A DNA stretch of 6,682 bases from the NCBI GenBank assembly GCA_024400895.1, contig JAKSMA010000138.1, positions 1-6,682 of the forward strand. The letters run 5' to 3'. Position 1 is the stretch's first letter; each line of letters starts with the position of its first letter. This DNA is from Muribaculaceae bacterium (lineage in GTDB: Bacteria; Bacteroidota; Bacteroidia; Bacteroidales; Muribaculaceae). Both the position numbers and the translations under genes were made by a program. Below the pieces are notes generated by a model that had not been told where the DNA came from, searched no databases, and saw only the letters and a program-made list of their open reading frames with translations. Positions 1-5,295 of the stretch are shown here, one piece after another.

Positions 1-694
1 GGTTTACAAAAGACTTTTCATTTGAGCTTGACTGGTTTGAGGTGAAAACGATTGTTGCTTTAGAAAAATCAACAGTGCGTTCATCGAGTCGCACAGGCGT
101 ACCTGTCTTCATTCGCTGAACAGAGAAACCCATATCTCGCAATTGTTCGGTAATTCCGTGCGAAGCTGGTTCCGAAACACGACCGCCTTCAATCTGCACC
201 GGGCCCACATGCATCAGTCCATTGAGGAATGTGCCTGCGGTCAATACCACAGATTTCGCGGTGAATTCGACACCAAAAGCCGTTTTCACGCCTTTCACCA
301 CACCATCTTCAATGGTCAGACTCACAGCCGAATCTTGCCACATATAAAGATTAGGCGTGTTTTCAAGCACACTGCGCCACTCTGCAATAAAGCGGATACG
401 ATCAGCCTGGGCGCGAGGACTCCACATAGCAGGGCCTTTCGAGCGATTCAACATTCGAAACTGGATAGAACTACGGTCGGTAACAATACCCATTTGCCCG
501 CCAAGCGCATCTATTTCCCTCACAATCTGCCCTTTAGCAATTCCACCAACAGCAGGATTGCAACTCATTTGCGCTATTTTGTTCATATCCATAGTAATCA
601 GCAGCGTTGTTGAGCCCAATCGCGCAGCGGCAGCAGCAGCTTCGCAACCGGCATGACCAGCACCAATCACTATCACATCGTAGGAATAATTCAT
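1..694 (-). CDS. mnmG: tRNA uridine-5-carboxymethylaminomethyl(34) synthesis enzyme MnmG (GidA), N-terminal 231 residues, runs off the left edge
   Basis: MnmG is the FAD-dependent partner of the GTPase MnmE; together they modify the wobble uridine (U34) of certain tRNAs in the cytoplasm. Translating the minus strand from the ATG at 694-692 gives 231 uninterrupted residues. Near the N-terminus is the Rossmann FAD-binding loop GAGHAG (residues 11-16). The family-specific block MSCNPAVGGIAKGQIVREID follows at about 43-62. Further on are MLNRSKGPAMWSPRAQ (81-96), TAGTFLNGLMH (152-162) and MKTGTP (195-200). Full-length MnmG is about 620 residues, so roughly the first third is present and the C-terminal MnmE/tRNA-binding part lies outside. 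The start is set by the conserved N-terminus and by a 4-base ATGA overlap with the stop codon of ybeY, which suggests translational coupling. No frameshift or missing motif is seen. Identification is secure; only the 3' end is unseen. Confidence 0.97.
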   Translation of the reverse strand, partial: MNYSYDVIVIGAGHAGCEAAAAAARLGSTTLLITMDMNKIAQMSCNPAVGGIAKGQIVREIDALGGQMGIVTDRSSIQFRMLNRSKGPAMWSPRAQADRIRFIAEWRSVLENTPNLYMWQDSAVSLTIEDGVVKGVKTAFGVEFTAKSVVLTAGTFLNGLMHVGPVQIEGGRVSEPASHGITEQLRDMGFSVQRMKTGTPVRLDERTVDFSKATIVFTSNQSSSNEKSFVN

Positions 695-1134
695 ACTTCA
701 AATATATTCGTTGGCACTATAGCAAGTGCCTCATTTTCATGTTGTTCCATAATTTCGCGCTCACCCGGACCTTTATCGTTGATGCCACACAGGTGAAGCA
801 CGCCATGAATGATAACTCGCAGTAGCTCAGATTTATACGTCTTTGCAAACTGCTCCGCATTACTGCGAACCGTGTCGAGCGAAATCACCATGTCGCCACT
901 GATTCTACGACGATTACTGTAATCGAAGGTAATGATGTCGGTGTAGTAATCGTGCTGCAAAAACTGGCGGTTAGTGGCAAGAATGTATTCGTCGTCGCAG
1001 AAAATATAGGTCAACGCCCCTACCCTCTTCTCGTGATTAGCAGCCACTGCTTCAATCCAAGCGGCCACAGCTTCGCGATTGAGTTGAGGCAACTGAACAT
1101 TTTCCGCTATGTAAGAAATTTGTGTCGAAGCCAT
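691..1134 (-). CDS. ybeY: Endoribonuclease YbeY, rRNA maturation factor
   Basis: YbeY is a small single-domain metalloprotein of the UPF0054 family, known for a role in 16S rRNA 3'-end maturation and ribosome quality control. The 147-residue product has the usual length. It carries the family signatures TDIITFDY (about residues 65-72; TDxLSFP-like in E. coli), SGDMVIS (79-85) and the metal motif HGVLHLCGIND (110-120). The first two zinc ligands are H110 and H114. The third position of the classical H-x3-H-x5-H motif is D120, which I recall as common in Bacteroidota versions. The ATG at 1134-1132 is preceded by a weak purine stretch (GAAAAGA), normal for this phylum. The TGA overlaps the mnmG start, so the two genes are probably one operon with ybeY first. 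A candidate -7 element lies about 86 nt upstream. Confidence 0.96.
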   Translation of the reverse strand: MASTQISYIAENVQLPQLNREAVAAWIEAVAANHEKRVGALTYIFCDDEYILATNRQFLQHDYYTDIITFDYSNRRRISGDMVISLDTVRSNAEQFAKTYKSELLRVIIHGVLHLCGINDKGPGEREIMEQHENEALAIVPTNIFEV

Positions 1135-1219
1135 TCTTTTCAGAAATTATGAAATTATAATAAAATTAATGTGACAGGCCGAAAAATTCAGAAAATTTCA
1201 GCGCAGAGTTTCACAAATA

Positions 1220-1227
1220 CAAAGTTA
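1220..1227 (-). promoter_or_regulatory. Candidate Bacteroidota -7 element for ybeY-mnmG
   Basis: On the minus strand these bases read TAACTTTG, a perfect match to the TAnnTTTG -7 consensus of the Bacteroidota primary sigma factor. It lies 93 bases from the ybeY start, implying a leader of about 85 nt. No TTG is visible at the usual 19-21 nt upstream, so only half of the promoter is supported. Confidence 0.45.
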
Positions 1228-1466
1228 ACGCATTTGATTGGAAAAAAGGAGAGAAAATCGACCAAATTTGGATTTTGCGATTTTTCTGAAAAAACCGCAA
1301 AGCAAGCCAAAAACCACATAAACCAATGTATCACAGTGTATTATACAATTTTAAAGGCGTTGAGAATCAAAAAATCGCACACGCTCCGATACTTTTATCG
1401 AGATTTTCCACTCATTTGGCACAAATTTTGCAATGTTTTTGGGCAAAATGATTTTTGAAGTAAAAA

Positions 1467-1498
1467 TTGCGAAGAAAGCAAAATTATCACTAACTTTA
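1467..1498 (+). promoter_or_regulatory. Candidate promoter of the NfeD-QmcA operon
   Basis: TTG at 1467-1469 is followed after 21 nt by TAACTTTA (1491-1498), one mismatch from TAnnTTTG. This would give a leader of roughly 60 nt before the ATG at 1565. The surroundings are very AT-rich, so a chance match is possible. Confidence 0.4.
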
Positions 1499-1564
1499 CA
1501 AACGATGCAATTTTCCTTCGAAAACAAAAATTTATTTTTTTAACCACTTCAAATAATTTGTATC

Positions 1565-2014
1565 ATGATTGAATATTTTCAAACCAACCTCTGGCTCTTA
1601 TGGATTTTGATCGGAGTAATCTTTCTCATCCTTGAGCTGACATCGGGTGACTTCTTCTTTATGAGTTTCACTCTCGGAGCAGCGGCCGCAACAATCGTTG
1701 CTCTCTTCGACACCAGCTTCACTCTACAACTCGTAGCTTGGATGATACTTTCTGTTGCGTTCCTCGTATTCGTCCGTCCGTTTGCGCTGAAATACCTGCA
1801 TCGCAACGACAAGAATATGACAACCAACATCGACGCTATCATCGGACGCGAAGGTAAGGTGGTTGAAGCTATCGAACCTGGAAACAGTGGCTATGTGGCT
1901 ATCGATGGCGACACCTGGAGGGCTGTTACACGTGGAACAGAAACTATCAATGTGGGCGAAACCGTTGTGATTGTAAAGCGCAAAAGCCTGATAGTGACCG
2001 TGGAGCGCGCATAA
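1565..2014 (+). CDS. NfeD-like membrane protein (YbbJ type)
   Basis: This 149-residue protein has the compact NfeD layout. Hydrophobic membrane segments lie at about residues 10-26, 34-50 and 54-71, followed by a soluble C-terminal OB-fold-like domain (about 88-149). The C-terminal domain shows the family pattern: IGREGKVVEAIEPGNSGYVA (93-112), then DGDTWRA (114-120), then VGETVVIVKRKSLIVTVE to the end. No N-terminal serine-protease (ClpP-like) domain is present, so this is the short form. Short NfeD proteins are typically encoded beside an SPFH protein and are thought to act with it in the membrane (compare YbbJ-QmcA of E. coli). Here the SPFH gene follows 68 nt downstream on the same strand with no terminator between. 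The ATG at 1565 opens directly into the first membrane segment. The molecular function is not established for the family; a scaffold or membrane-organising role is inference. Confidence 0.9.
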   Translation: MIEYFQTNLWLLWILIGVIFLILELTSGDFFFMSFTLGAAAATIVALFDTSFTLQLVAWMILSVAFLVFVRPFALKYLHRNDKNMTTNIDAIIGREGKVVEAIEPGNSGYVAIDGDTWRAVTRGTETINVGETVVIVKRKSLIVTVERA

Positions 2015-2082
2015 CTCCCCCACTACCCTATCAAAACAAATTTATCAAAACTAAAACATTCATTTTAAAGCAGATAAGTAGT

Positions 2083-3045
2083 ATGGAAAACTTAAGTATT
2101 GGAATGTGGGTACTCATCGCACTCATCGTGCTCGTACTCATTCTCGTGAAAAAAAGCTTGGTGATTATCCCTCAATCGGAAACCAAGATTGTTGAGCGTC
2201 TGGGTAAATATTATGCTACCCTGAAACCCGGTATCAATGTGATTATCCCATTCATTGACCGACCAAAAACCACTGTGGCTTACGCAAACGGCCGCTATTT
2301 CTACACCACCACCATCGACCTTCGTGAACAGGTGTACGACTTCGATAAGCAAAATGTGATTACGAAGGACAATGTGCAGACTCAAATCAACGCGCTCCTC
2401 TACTTCCAAATCGTGGAACCTGAAAGCGCTGTGTATGAAATCAACAACTTGCCTAACGCAATCGAAAAGCTTACCCAAACCACTTTGCGTAACATTATCG
2501 GTGAACTTGAACTCGATGAAACACTCACCTCTCGCGACACCATCAACACCAAACTGCGTGCCGTGCTCGACGATGCCACCAACAAGTGGGGCGTTAAGGT
2601 GAATCGCGTTGAACTTCAAGACATTACACCTCCTCAAACAGTGCTTCAAGCAATGGAAAAACAAATGCAAGCAGAGCGTAACAAACGCGCAACAATCCTC
2701 ACCAGTGAAGGTCAGAAAGCTGCTGCAATTCTCCAATCAGAAGGCCAGAAAGAGGCTCGCATCAACCAAGCAGAAGCCGACAAGCAAACTCAAATTCTTC
2801 AGGCTGAAGGCGAAGCGCAAGCACGCATCCGAGTGGCTGAAGCAGAAGCCATCGCTATCAACAAGATTACTGAAGCTGTGGGCAAGAGCACTAACCCTGC
2901 CAACTACCTGCTCGCACAAAAGTACATCGGCATGATGGAAGAACTTGCACAAGGCGAACAAACCAAGACCGTTTACCTCCCTTACGAAGCTACCAACCTC
3001 TTGGGCAGCATCGGAGGCATCAAGGATTTGTTCAAACAAGGATAA
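2083..3045 (+). CDS. SPFH/band-7 (stomatin-prohibitin) membrane protein, QmcA-like
   Basis: The 320-residue product has one N-terminal membrane anchor (about residues 7-22) and an SPFH/band-7 domain (about 24-185). Typical stretches are IPQSETKIVERLGKYYATLKPG (split 29-50), PFIDRP (56-61), VITKDNVQTQINALLYFQI (92-110) and WGVKVNRVELQDITPP (169-184). A charged Ala/Glu-rich coiled coil follows (about 186-265), containing three related units beginning ILTSEGQKAA, ILQSEGQKEA and ILQAEGEAQA. The tail (266-320) is short and ends in a Gly-rich, mildly hydrophobic stretch. Length and layout match E. coli QmcA (about 305 residues). Such proteins form large oligomers at the cytoplasmic membrane and can associate with FtsH-type proteases. 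Pairing with the upstream NfeD-like gene supports the assignment. The intergenic A-rich stretch holds the 9-base direct repeat TATCAAAAC (2029-2037 and 2043-2051). The gene is followed 27 nt later by a strong terminator. Confidence 0.94.
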   Translation: MENLSIGMWVLIALIVLVLILVKKSLVIIPQSETKIVERLGKYYATLKPGINVIIPFIDRPKTTVAYANGRYFYTTTIDLREQVYDFDKQNVITKDNVQTQINALLYFQIVEPESAVYEINNLPNAIEKLTQTTLRNIIGELELDETLTSRDTINTKLRAVLDDATNKWGVKVNRVELQDITPPQTVLQAMEKQMQAERNKRATILTSEGQKAAAILQSEGQKEARINQAEADKQTQILQAEGEAQARIRVAEAEAIAINKITEAVGKSTNPANYLLAQKYIGMMEELAQGEQTKTVYLPYEATNLLGSIGGIKDLFKQG

Positions 3046-3072
3046 ACCCCACCCCCTGCGGGAAAACTCACA

Positions 3073-3114
3073 CGCCCACCAGAGCAACAAAACGCTCCTG
3101 GTGGGCGTTTTTTT
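3073..3114 (+). terminator. Intrinsic terminator closing the NfeD-QmcA operon
   Basis: A GC-rich hairpin pairs CGCCCACCAGAGC (3073-3085) with GCTCCTGGTGGGCG (3094-3107), with a single bulged base and an 8-nt loop. Seven T residues follow (3108-3114). It starts 27 nt after the qmcA-like stop codon and separates this operon from the downstream glycosyltransferase. Confidence 0.93.
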
Positions 3115-3196
3115 ATGTGAAAAAATAGGATATTCAGCCAAAAAGAAGTAAATTCGCTTTTGAAACGATACCGAAACCTCCAACTAACACAGAACG

Positions 3197-4291
3197 ATGA
3201 TTAATATTTTCCATATTGTGAGCAACAAAATCTGGAGCGGACCCGAACAGTACGCCTACGATTTGATGCTTAAACTGAAGGATGACAACGACTATTATGT
3301 GGAGATGGTGTGCGGCAAAAGCGACTCTGTATTAAGCCGTTTCCGCCCCCTTGAAATACCACTTTCAATACTTCCGCTGAAGGGTATCACCGACTTGGAT
3401 AGCCCAAAGCGATTCAAGCGCCTGCTCAAACGCGGACAAAACATCATCCATGTGCACTCATTTGGCGACGCTGTGACTGCCGTTTTAGCCAAATATATGA
3501 GCGACAATAGCGACAACATCCGCATCGTGATGTCGCTCCACGGCGTGGAACGCCCTCGCCTGAACATGGTATCGAAAAAGGTGTATCGCGAACTCGACCG
3601 CGTGGTGTTTGCCTCACAAAAAGCCTACGATTCTTTCATGCCTCGTATCAAGAATTTCGACGCAAGCAAAGCCGTAATCATTCGCGACAGTGTGCTGATT
3701 AACAACGACACCACTGCCCCATCGCTACGCGAACAACTTGGCATTCCAGACGACCGTGCACTCATCATGTACCAGGGCCGACTCTGCCACGAAAAGGGCG
3801 TCGACACACTGATAAAAGCTCTCGCCCAACTCGACCGAAGCACATATCACCTCGTGCTCGTGGGCGAAGGTCACCACAAATTCATGGCACAAATCAAAGG
3901 ATTTATCGTAGCTAACCAACTGCTTAAGAATGTGTCGTTTATGGGATTCAGCCCATGCGTACAAGCACTCGTTAAGCAGTGCGATTTCGGCGTATTGCCA
4001 AGCATTGTGCCCGAAGCGCTCGGCTTGAGCAACCTGGAATATATGATGCACAGCAAAGCACATATCACCACCAACAATGGTGCACAACTTGAATATCTTG
4101 ACCACGGTAAGAATGCCTTGCTGGTAAACCCAGAAAACCAGTTTGAGCTCGCCGATGCCATCAAGAGCCTCATCGAAGACAAACAACTGCGCGAAAAAAT
4201 AGGAACGCAAGCGAAGAAAGACTACGACGAGCACCTCGGCTACGACACATTCTTCCGCCAAATGACCACCCTCTACAAATCCCTCTTCTAA
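3197..4291 (+). CDS. GT4-type (GT-B fold) glycosyltransferase
   Basis: A 364-residue retaining-type glycosyltransferase with a GT-B layout. The N-terminal acceptor domain opens with FHIVSNKIWSGPEQYAYDL (5-23), where the loop preceding the first helix carries S-G rather than the more usual G-G. It includes IIHVHSF (83-89) and VMSLHGVERPR (111-121). The C-terminal nucleotide-sugar domain has YQGRLCHEKGVDTLIKA (192-208), containing the Arg (R195) and Lys (K200) that usually contact the donor phosphates. It continues with LVGEG (221-225) and the E-x7-E motif from E273 to E281. Length is normal and no key residue is missing. The start follows a strong terminator by 82 nt; upstream TAAATTCG (3149-3156) is one base off the -7 consensus but lacks a clear -33. 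It is not embedded in a polysaccharide cluster here, so the sugar donor and acceptor cannot be told. Cell-envelope glycan synthesis is inferred from the family. Confidence 0.92.
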   Translation: MINIFHIVSNKIWSGPEQYAYDLMLKLKDDNDYYVEMVCGKSDSVLSRFRPLEIPLSILPLKGITDLDSPKRFKRLLKRGQNIIHVHSFGDAVTAVLAKYMSDNSDNIRIVMSLHGVERPRLNMVSKKVYRELDRVVFASQKAYDSFMPRIKNFDASKAVIIRDSVLINNDTTAPSLREQLGIPDDRALIMYQGRLCHEKGVDTLIKALAQLDRSTYHLVLVGEGHHKFMAQIKGFIVANQLLKNVSFMGFSPCVQALVKQCDFGVLPSIVPEALGLSNLEYMMHSKAHITTNNGAQLEYLDHGKNALLVNPENQFELADAIKSLIEDKQLREKIGTQAKKDYDEHLGYDTFFRQMTTLYKSLF

Positions 4292-4303
4292 CCCAAAAAA
4301 CAT

Positions 4304-4334
4304 CGCTTAAACGCTGATTAAAAAGCGCTTAAAC
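4304..4334 (+). repeat. Two direct copies of CGCTTAAAC around a weak hairpin, ahead of the transposase relic
   Basis: CGCTTAAAC occurs at 4304-4312 and 4326-4334, 22 bases apart. CGCTT (4304-4308) can also pair with AAGCG (4323-4327), and AAGCGCTT at 4323-4330 is a perfect 8-base palindrome. The element lies just after the glycosyltransferase stop and six bases before the ancestral start of the RAYT relic. It may be a remnant of a flanking palindromic element or a poor terminator for the glycosyltransferase gene. Short AT-rich repeats can arise by chance. Confidence 0.45.
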
Positions 4335-4339
4335 CAACA

Positions 4340-4724
4340 ATGGGGGAGAGAGATCAATTTCGTGCACAATGGCACGCATATCATAGCGGATGTATTTTAT
4401 AACAATATGCACTCACCAAAAAAACATCTTTTTGGAGAGATAACCAATGGAAAGATGCAACCTTCCCACATAGGTAGGTTTGTGGAAGAATGCATCTCAG
4501 ATATTCCAAACCACCATAAAGATGCAAAGGTGTGGAATCATGTGGTTATGCCCAATCATGTGCACATCATTTTACAAATCACACAAGACAACAATGTGGG
4601 ACGCGAAATTTCGCAAACACGTTTTCATGAACACATCATTAGGAACAAGAAAGCATTCGGCACTATCATGATGTATATCAACCACAATGTTGAGAATTGG
4701 GACAAGGATTGCTTCTACGAATAA
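4340..4724 (+). pseudogene. Decayed RAYT (REP-associated tyrosine transposase, Y1/HUH superfamily)
   Basis: RAYT proteins are single-domain HUH endonucleases related to IS200/IS605 transposases. The longest open frame (GTG at 4362 to TAA at 4722-4724, 120 codons) reads HLFGEITNGKMQ, then NHVVMPNHVHIIL with the HUH pair H66/H68 in that frame. It then reads TRFHEHIIRN, and MMYIN whose Tyr (Y105) aligns with the catalytic Tyr115 of E. coli TnpA-REP as I recall that sequence. The true N-terminus lies in other frames. ATG 4340 gives FRAQWHAYHSGC; one frame over, bases from 4393 give YFITICTH; the third frame resumes at KKHLFGEI. Restoring one base near 4391-4394 and one A in the A7 run (4418-4424) yields the family-like GCYFITICTHQKKHLFGEI. 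In addition, only 18 residues separate H68 from RFHEH (35 in E. coli, usually more in Bacteroidota). The helix and Trp-Gln segment before RFHEH are gone, indicating an internal deletion near 4600-4614. Almost certainly non-functional. Confidence 0.85.
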
Positions 4725-4836
4725 ATGCTCACACATAGGTTAAAAAAGAGCAACGTCAAATAGATGCAGAACAGCTTATAAAAGCATGTTTTTGAGGAGA
4801 AGAACCGATTGGAAATCTGTAAAAGAATTAATTTTA
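4725..4836. other. Gene-free spacer after the transposase relic
   Basis: Together with the small-RNA candidate that follows, this fills the 333 bases between the relic and tRNA-Tyr. No open frame, repeat or hairpin of note is seen in 4725-4836. In-frame continuation beyond the relic's stop soon meets another stop and shows no further RAYT similarity. Confidence 0.5.
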
Positions 4837-4868
4837 TTTTGTAGATTGAAAATAATTATCTAAATTTG
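4837..4868 (+). promoter_or_regulatory. Bacteroidota-type promoter for a candidate small RNA
   Basis: TTTTG (4837-4841) and TAAATTTG (4861-4868) are separated by 19 nt, a full match to the -33 TTTG / -7 TAnnTTTG arrangement. Transcription would start at about 4873-4876. No credible protein gene follows, which is what makes this promoter notable. Confidence 0.7.
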
Positions 4869-4874
4869 CAACAA

Positions 4875-4977
4875 ATGTTACGGGGATGGCATTTTTTATG
4901 CATTCTCCACCAGCCTGCCGAGGGGGTTATACGAATACGGAAATATAGGGAGTTTATCAACTTCCTTTTATTTTTTT
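4875..4977 (+). ncRNA. Candidate small non-coding RNA, about 100 nt
   Basis: A clear promoter begins 38 bases upstream and an intrinsic terminator ends the unit, leaving a transcript of roughly 100 nt. The 5' part can fold into a hairpin: GGGGA (4882-4886) pairs with TCTCC (4904-4908), with one G-U pair. A 2x2 internal loop separates this from GCAT (4889-4892) paired with ATGC (4898-4901) around a five-T loop. A C/G-rich linker (about 4909-4940) follows, then the terminator hairpin. It does not show the tetraloop signature of SRP RNA, nor features I recognise of tmRNA, RNase P RNA or a typical 6S RNA. I therefore give no family name. A 34-codon open frame begins at the ATG at 4875, essentially at the predicted transcription start, and ends inside the terminator T-tract. 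It looks unlike a real protein but cannot be excluded as a leaderless small ORF. Confidence 0.5.
4947..4977 (+). terminator. Intrinsic terminator of the small-RNA candidate
   Basis: GGGAGTT (4948-4954) pairs with AACTTCC (4959-4965), including one G-U pair, across the tetraloop TATC. An A-U pair can be added at the base. The hairpin is followed by TTTTATTTTTTT (4966-4977). Confidence 0.75.
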
Positions 4978-5025
4978 AGCAACATCAATTCTCCTTTTTA
5001 ATTTAGTAGATTGATATACAAAAAG

Positions 5026-5054
5026 AAAAAAGCTCCAATTTCTTGGAGCTTTTT
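5026..5054 (-). terminator. Terminator of tRNA-Tyr, probably bidirectional
   Basis: GCTCCAA (5032-5038) and TTGGAGC (5043-5049) form a perfect 7-bp stem with a 4-nt loop. It is flanked by six A (5026-5031) and five T (5050-5054), so it can act in both directions. It starts 4 nt past the tRNA 3' end on the minus strand and would also stop plus-strand read-through from the transposase/small-RNA side. Confidence 0.9.
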
Positions 5055-5057
5055 CTG

Positions 5058-5140
5058 TGGGCAGGGACAGATTCGAACTGCCGAAGCCGCAAGGCAACAG
5101 ATTTACAGTCTGCCCGTTTTAACCACTTACCTACCTACCC
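5058..5140 (-). tRNA. tRNA-Tyr (anticodon GTA)
   Basis: Read on the minus strand, the acceptor arm GGGTAGG (5140-5134) pairs with CCTGCCC (5065-5059) with one T-G wobble, and the discriminator base is A (5058). The anticodon loop CTGTAAA holds GTA (5106-5104) between GCAGA and TCTGT. A long variable arm with a GCC/GGC stem marks a class II tRNA, as expected for bacterial Tyr. The T arm is GGCAG-TTCGAAT-CTGTC. At 83 nt it is complete. The 3' CCA is not encoded (CAG follows), so it would be added by a nucleotidyltransferase. Confidence 0.97.
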
Positions 5141-5162
5141 TTGCTTATTTTATTTAGCGATG

Positions 5163-5193
5163 CAAAGGTAAGCAAATTTTTTCACTACCACAA
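5163..5193 (-). promoter_or_regulatory. Promoter of tRNA-Tyr
   Basis: On the minus strand TTG (5193-5191) is followed after 20 nt by TACCTTTG (5170-5163), a perfect -7 match. This predicts a leader of about 15-20 nt before the tRNA 5' end at 5140. Confidence 0.7.
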
Positions 5194-5241
5194 CTTTTTT
5201 GCAAAAATCTGCTCATTTTTATACCTAATCGCAGGATAATA

Positions 5242-5272
5242 TTGACTTTATCAGCAATATTTGTTACTTTTG
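5242..5272 (+). promoter_or_regulatory. Promoter of the DUF4369-type lipoprotein gene
   Basis: TTG (5242-5244) and TACTTTTG (5265-5272) are spaced by 20 nt. Transcription would start near 5279, only about 17 nt before the ATG at 5296. This argues against the upstream TTG at 5242 being a start codon, since it is part of the promoter itself. Confidence 0.75.
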
Positions 5273-5295
5273 TAGACAAACTATTGGATTCAGTT

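Larger units (their letters stand above)
1135..1564. other. AT-rich divergent intergenic region between ybeY and the NfeD-like gene
   Basis: These 430 bases hold no convincing gene. A plus-strand open frame at 1171-1458 (95 codons, GTG start) is lysine-rich, has no recognisable domain and tracks the local A-richness, so I do not call it. The stretch must carry the promoters of both flanking operons: a minus-strand -7 element at 1220-1227 and a weaker plus-strand candidate at 1467-1498. I found no riboswitch-like fold or long inverted repeat. The length is generous for two housekeeping-type promoters. Confidence 0.6.

Noticed and set aside
143..613. Long plus-strand open frame opposite mnmG
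   Set aside because: It is the antisense shadow of mnmG, whose conserved motifs are all in the minus-strand frame.
1171..1458. 95-codon open frame in the divergent spacer
   Set aside because: GTG start, lysine-rich composition following the A-rich DNA, no recognisable domain and no promoter or ribosome site placed for it.
2029..2051. Direct repeat TATCAAAAC between the NfeD-like and SPFH genes
   Set aside because: Nine AT-rich bases repeated once in an A-rich leader; likely chance, no promoter or operator pattern around it.
2092..2736. 214-codon minus-strand open frame opposite the SPFH gene
   Set aside because: Antisense shadow: Cys/His/Phe-rich translation without domains, while the plus strand encodes a clear SPFH protein.
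3725..4303. 192-codon minus-strand open frame opposite the glycosyltransferase
   Set aside because: Shadow of the GT4 coding sequence, which carries GRLxxEKG and E-x7-E in frame.
4875..4979. 34-codon open frame inside the small-RNA candidate
   Set aside because: It would start at the transcription start itself, has no domain or signal-like composition and ends in the terminator T-tract. It is kept only as an alternative in the ncRNA entry.
5058..5140. tRNA-Tyr as an integration site for a mobile element
   Set aside because: I found no second copy of the tRNA 3' end in the window and no integrase. The neighbouring RAYT relic belongs to a family that does not use tRNA attachment sites.
5242..5295. 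N-terminal extension of the lipoprotein from a TTG start
   Set aside because: The TTG is the -33 element of the gene's promoter. The extension would also bury the KK-hydrophobic-ATSC lipoprotein signal that starts at 5296.
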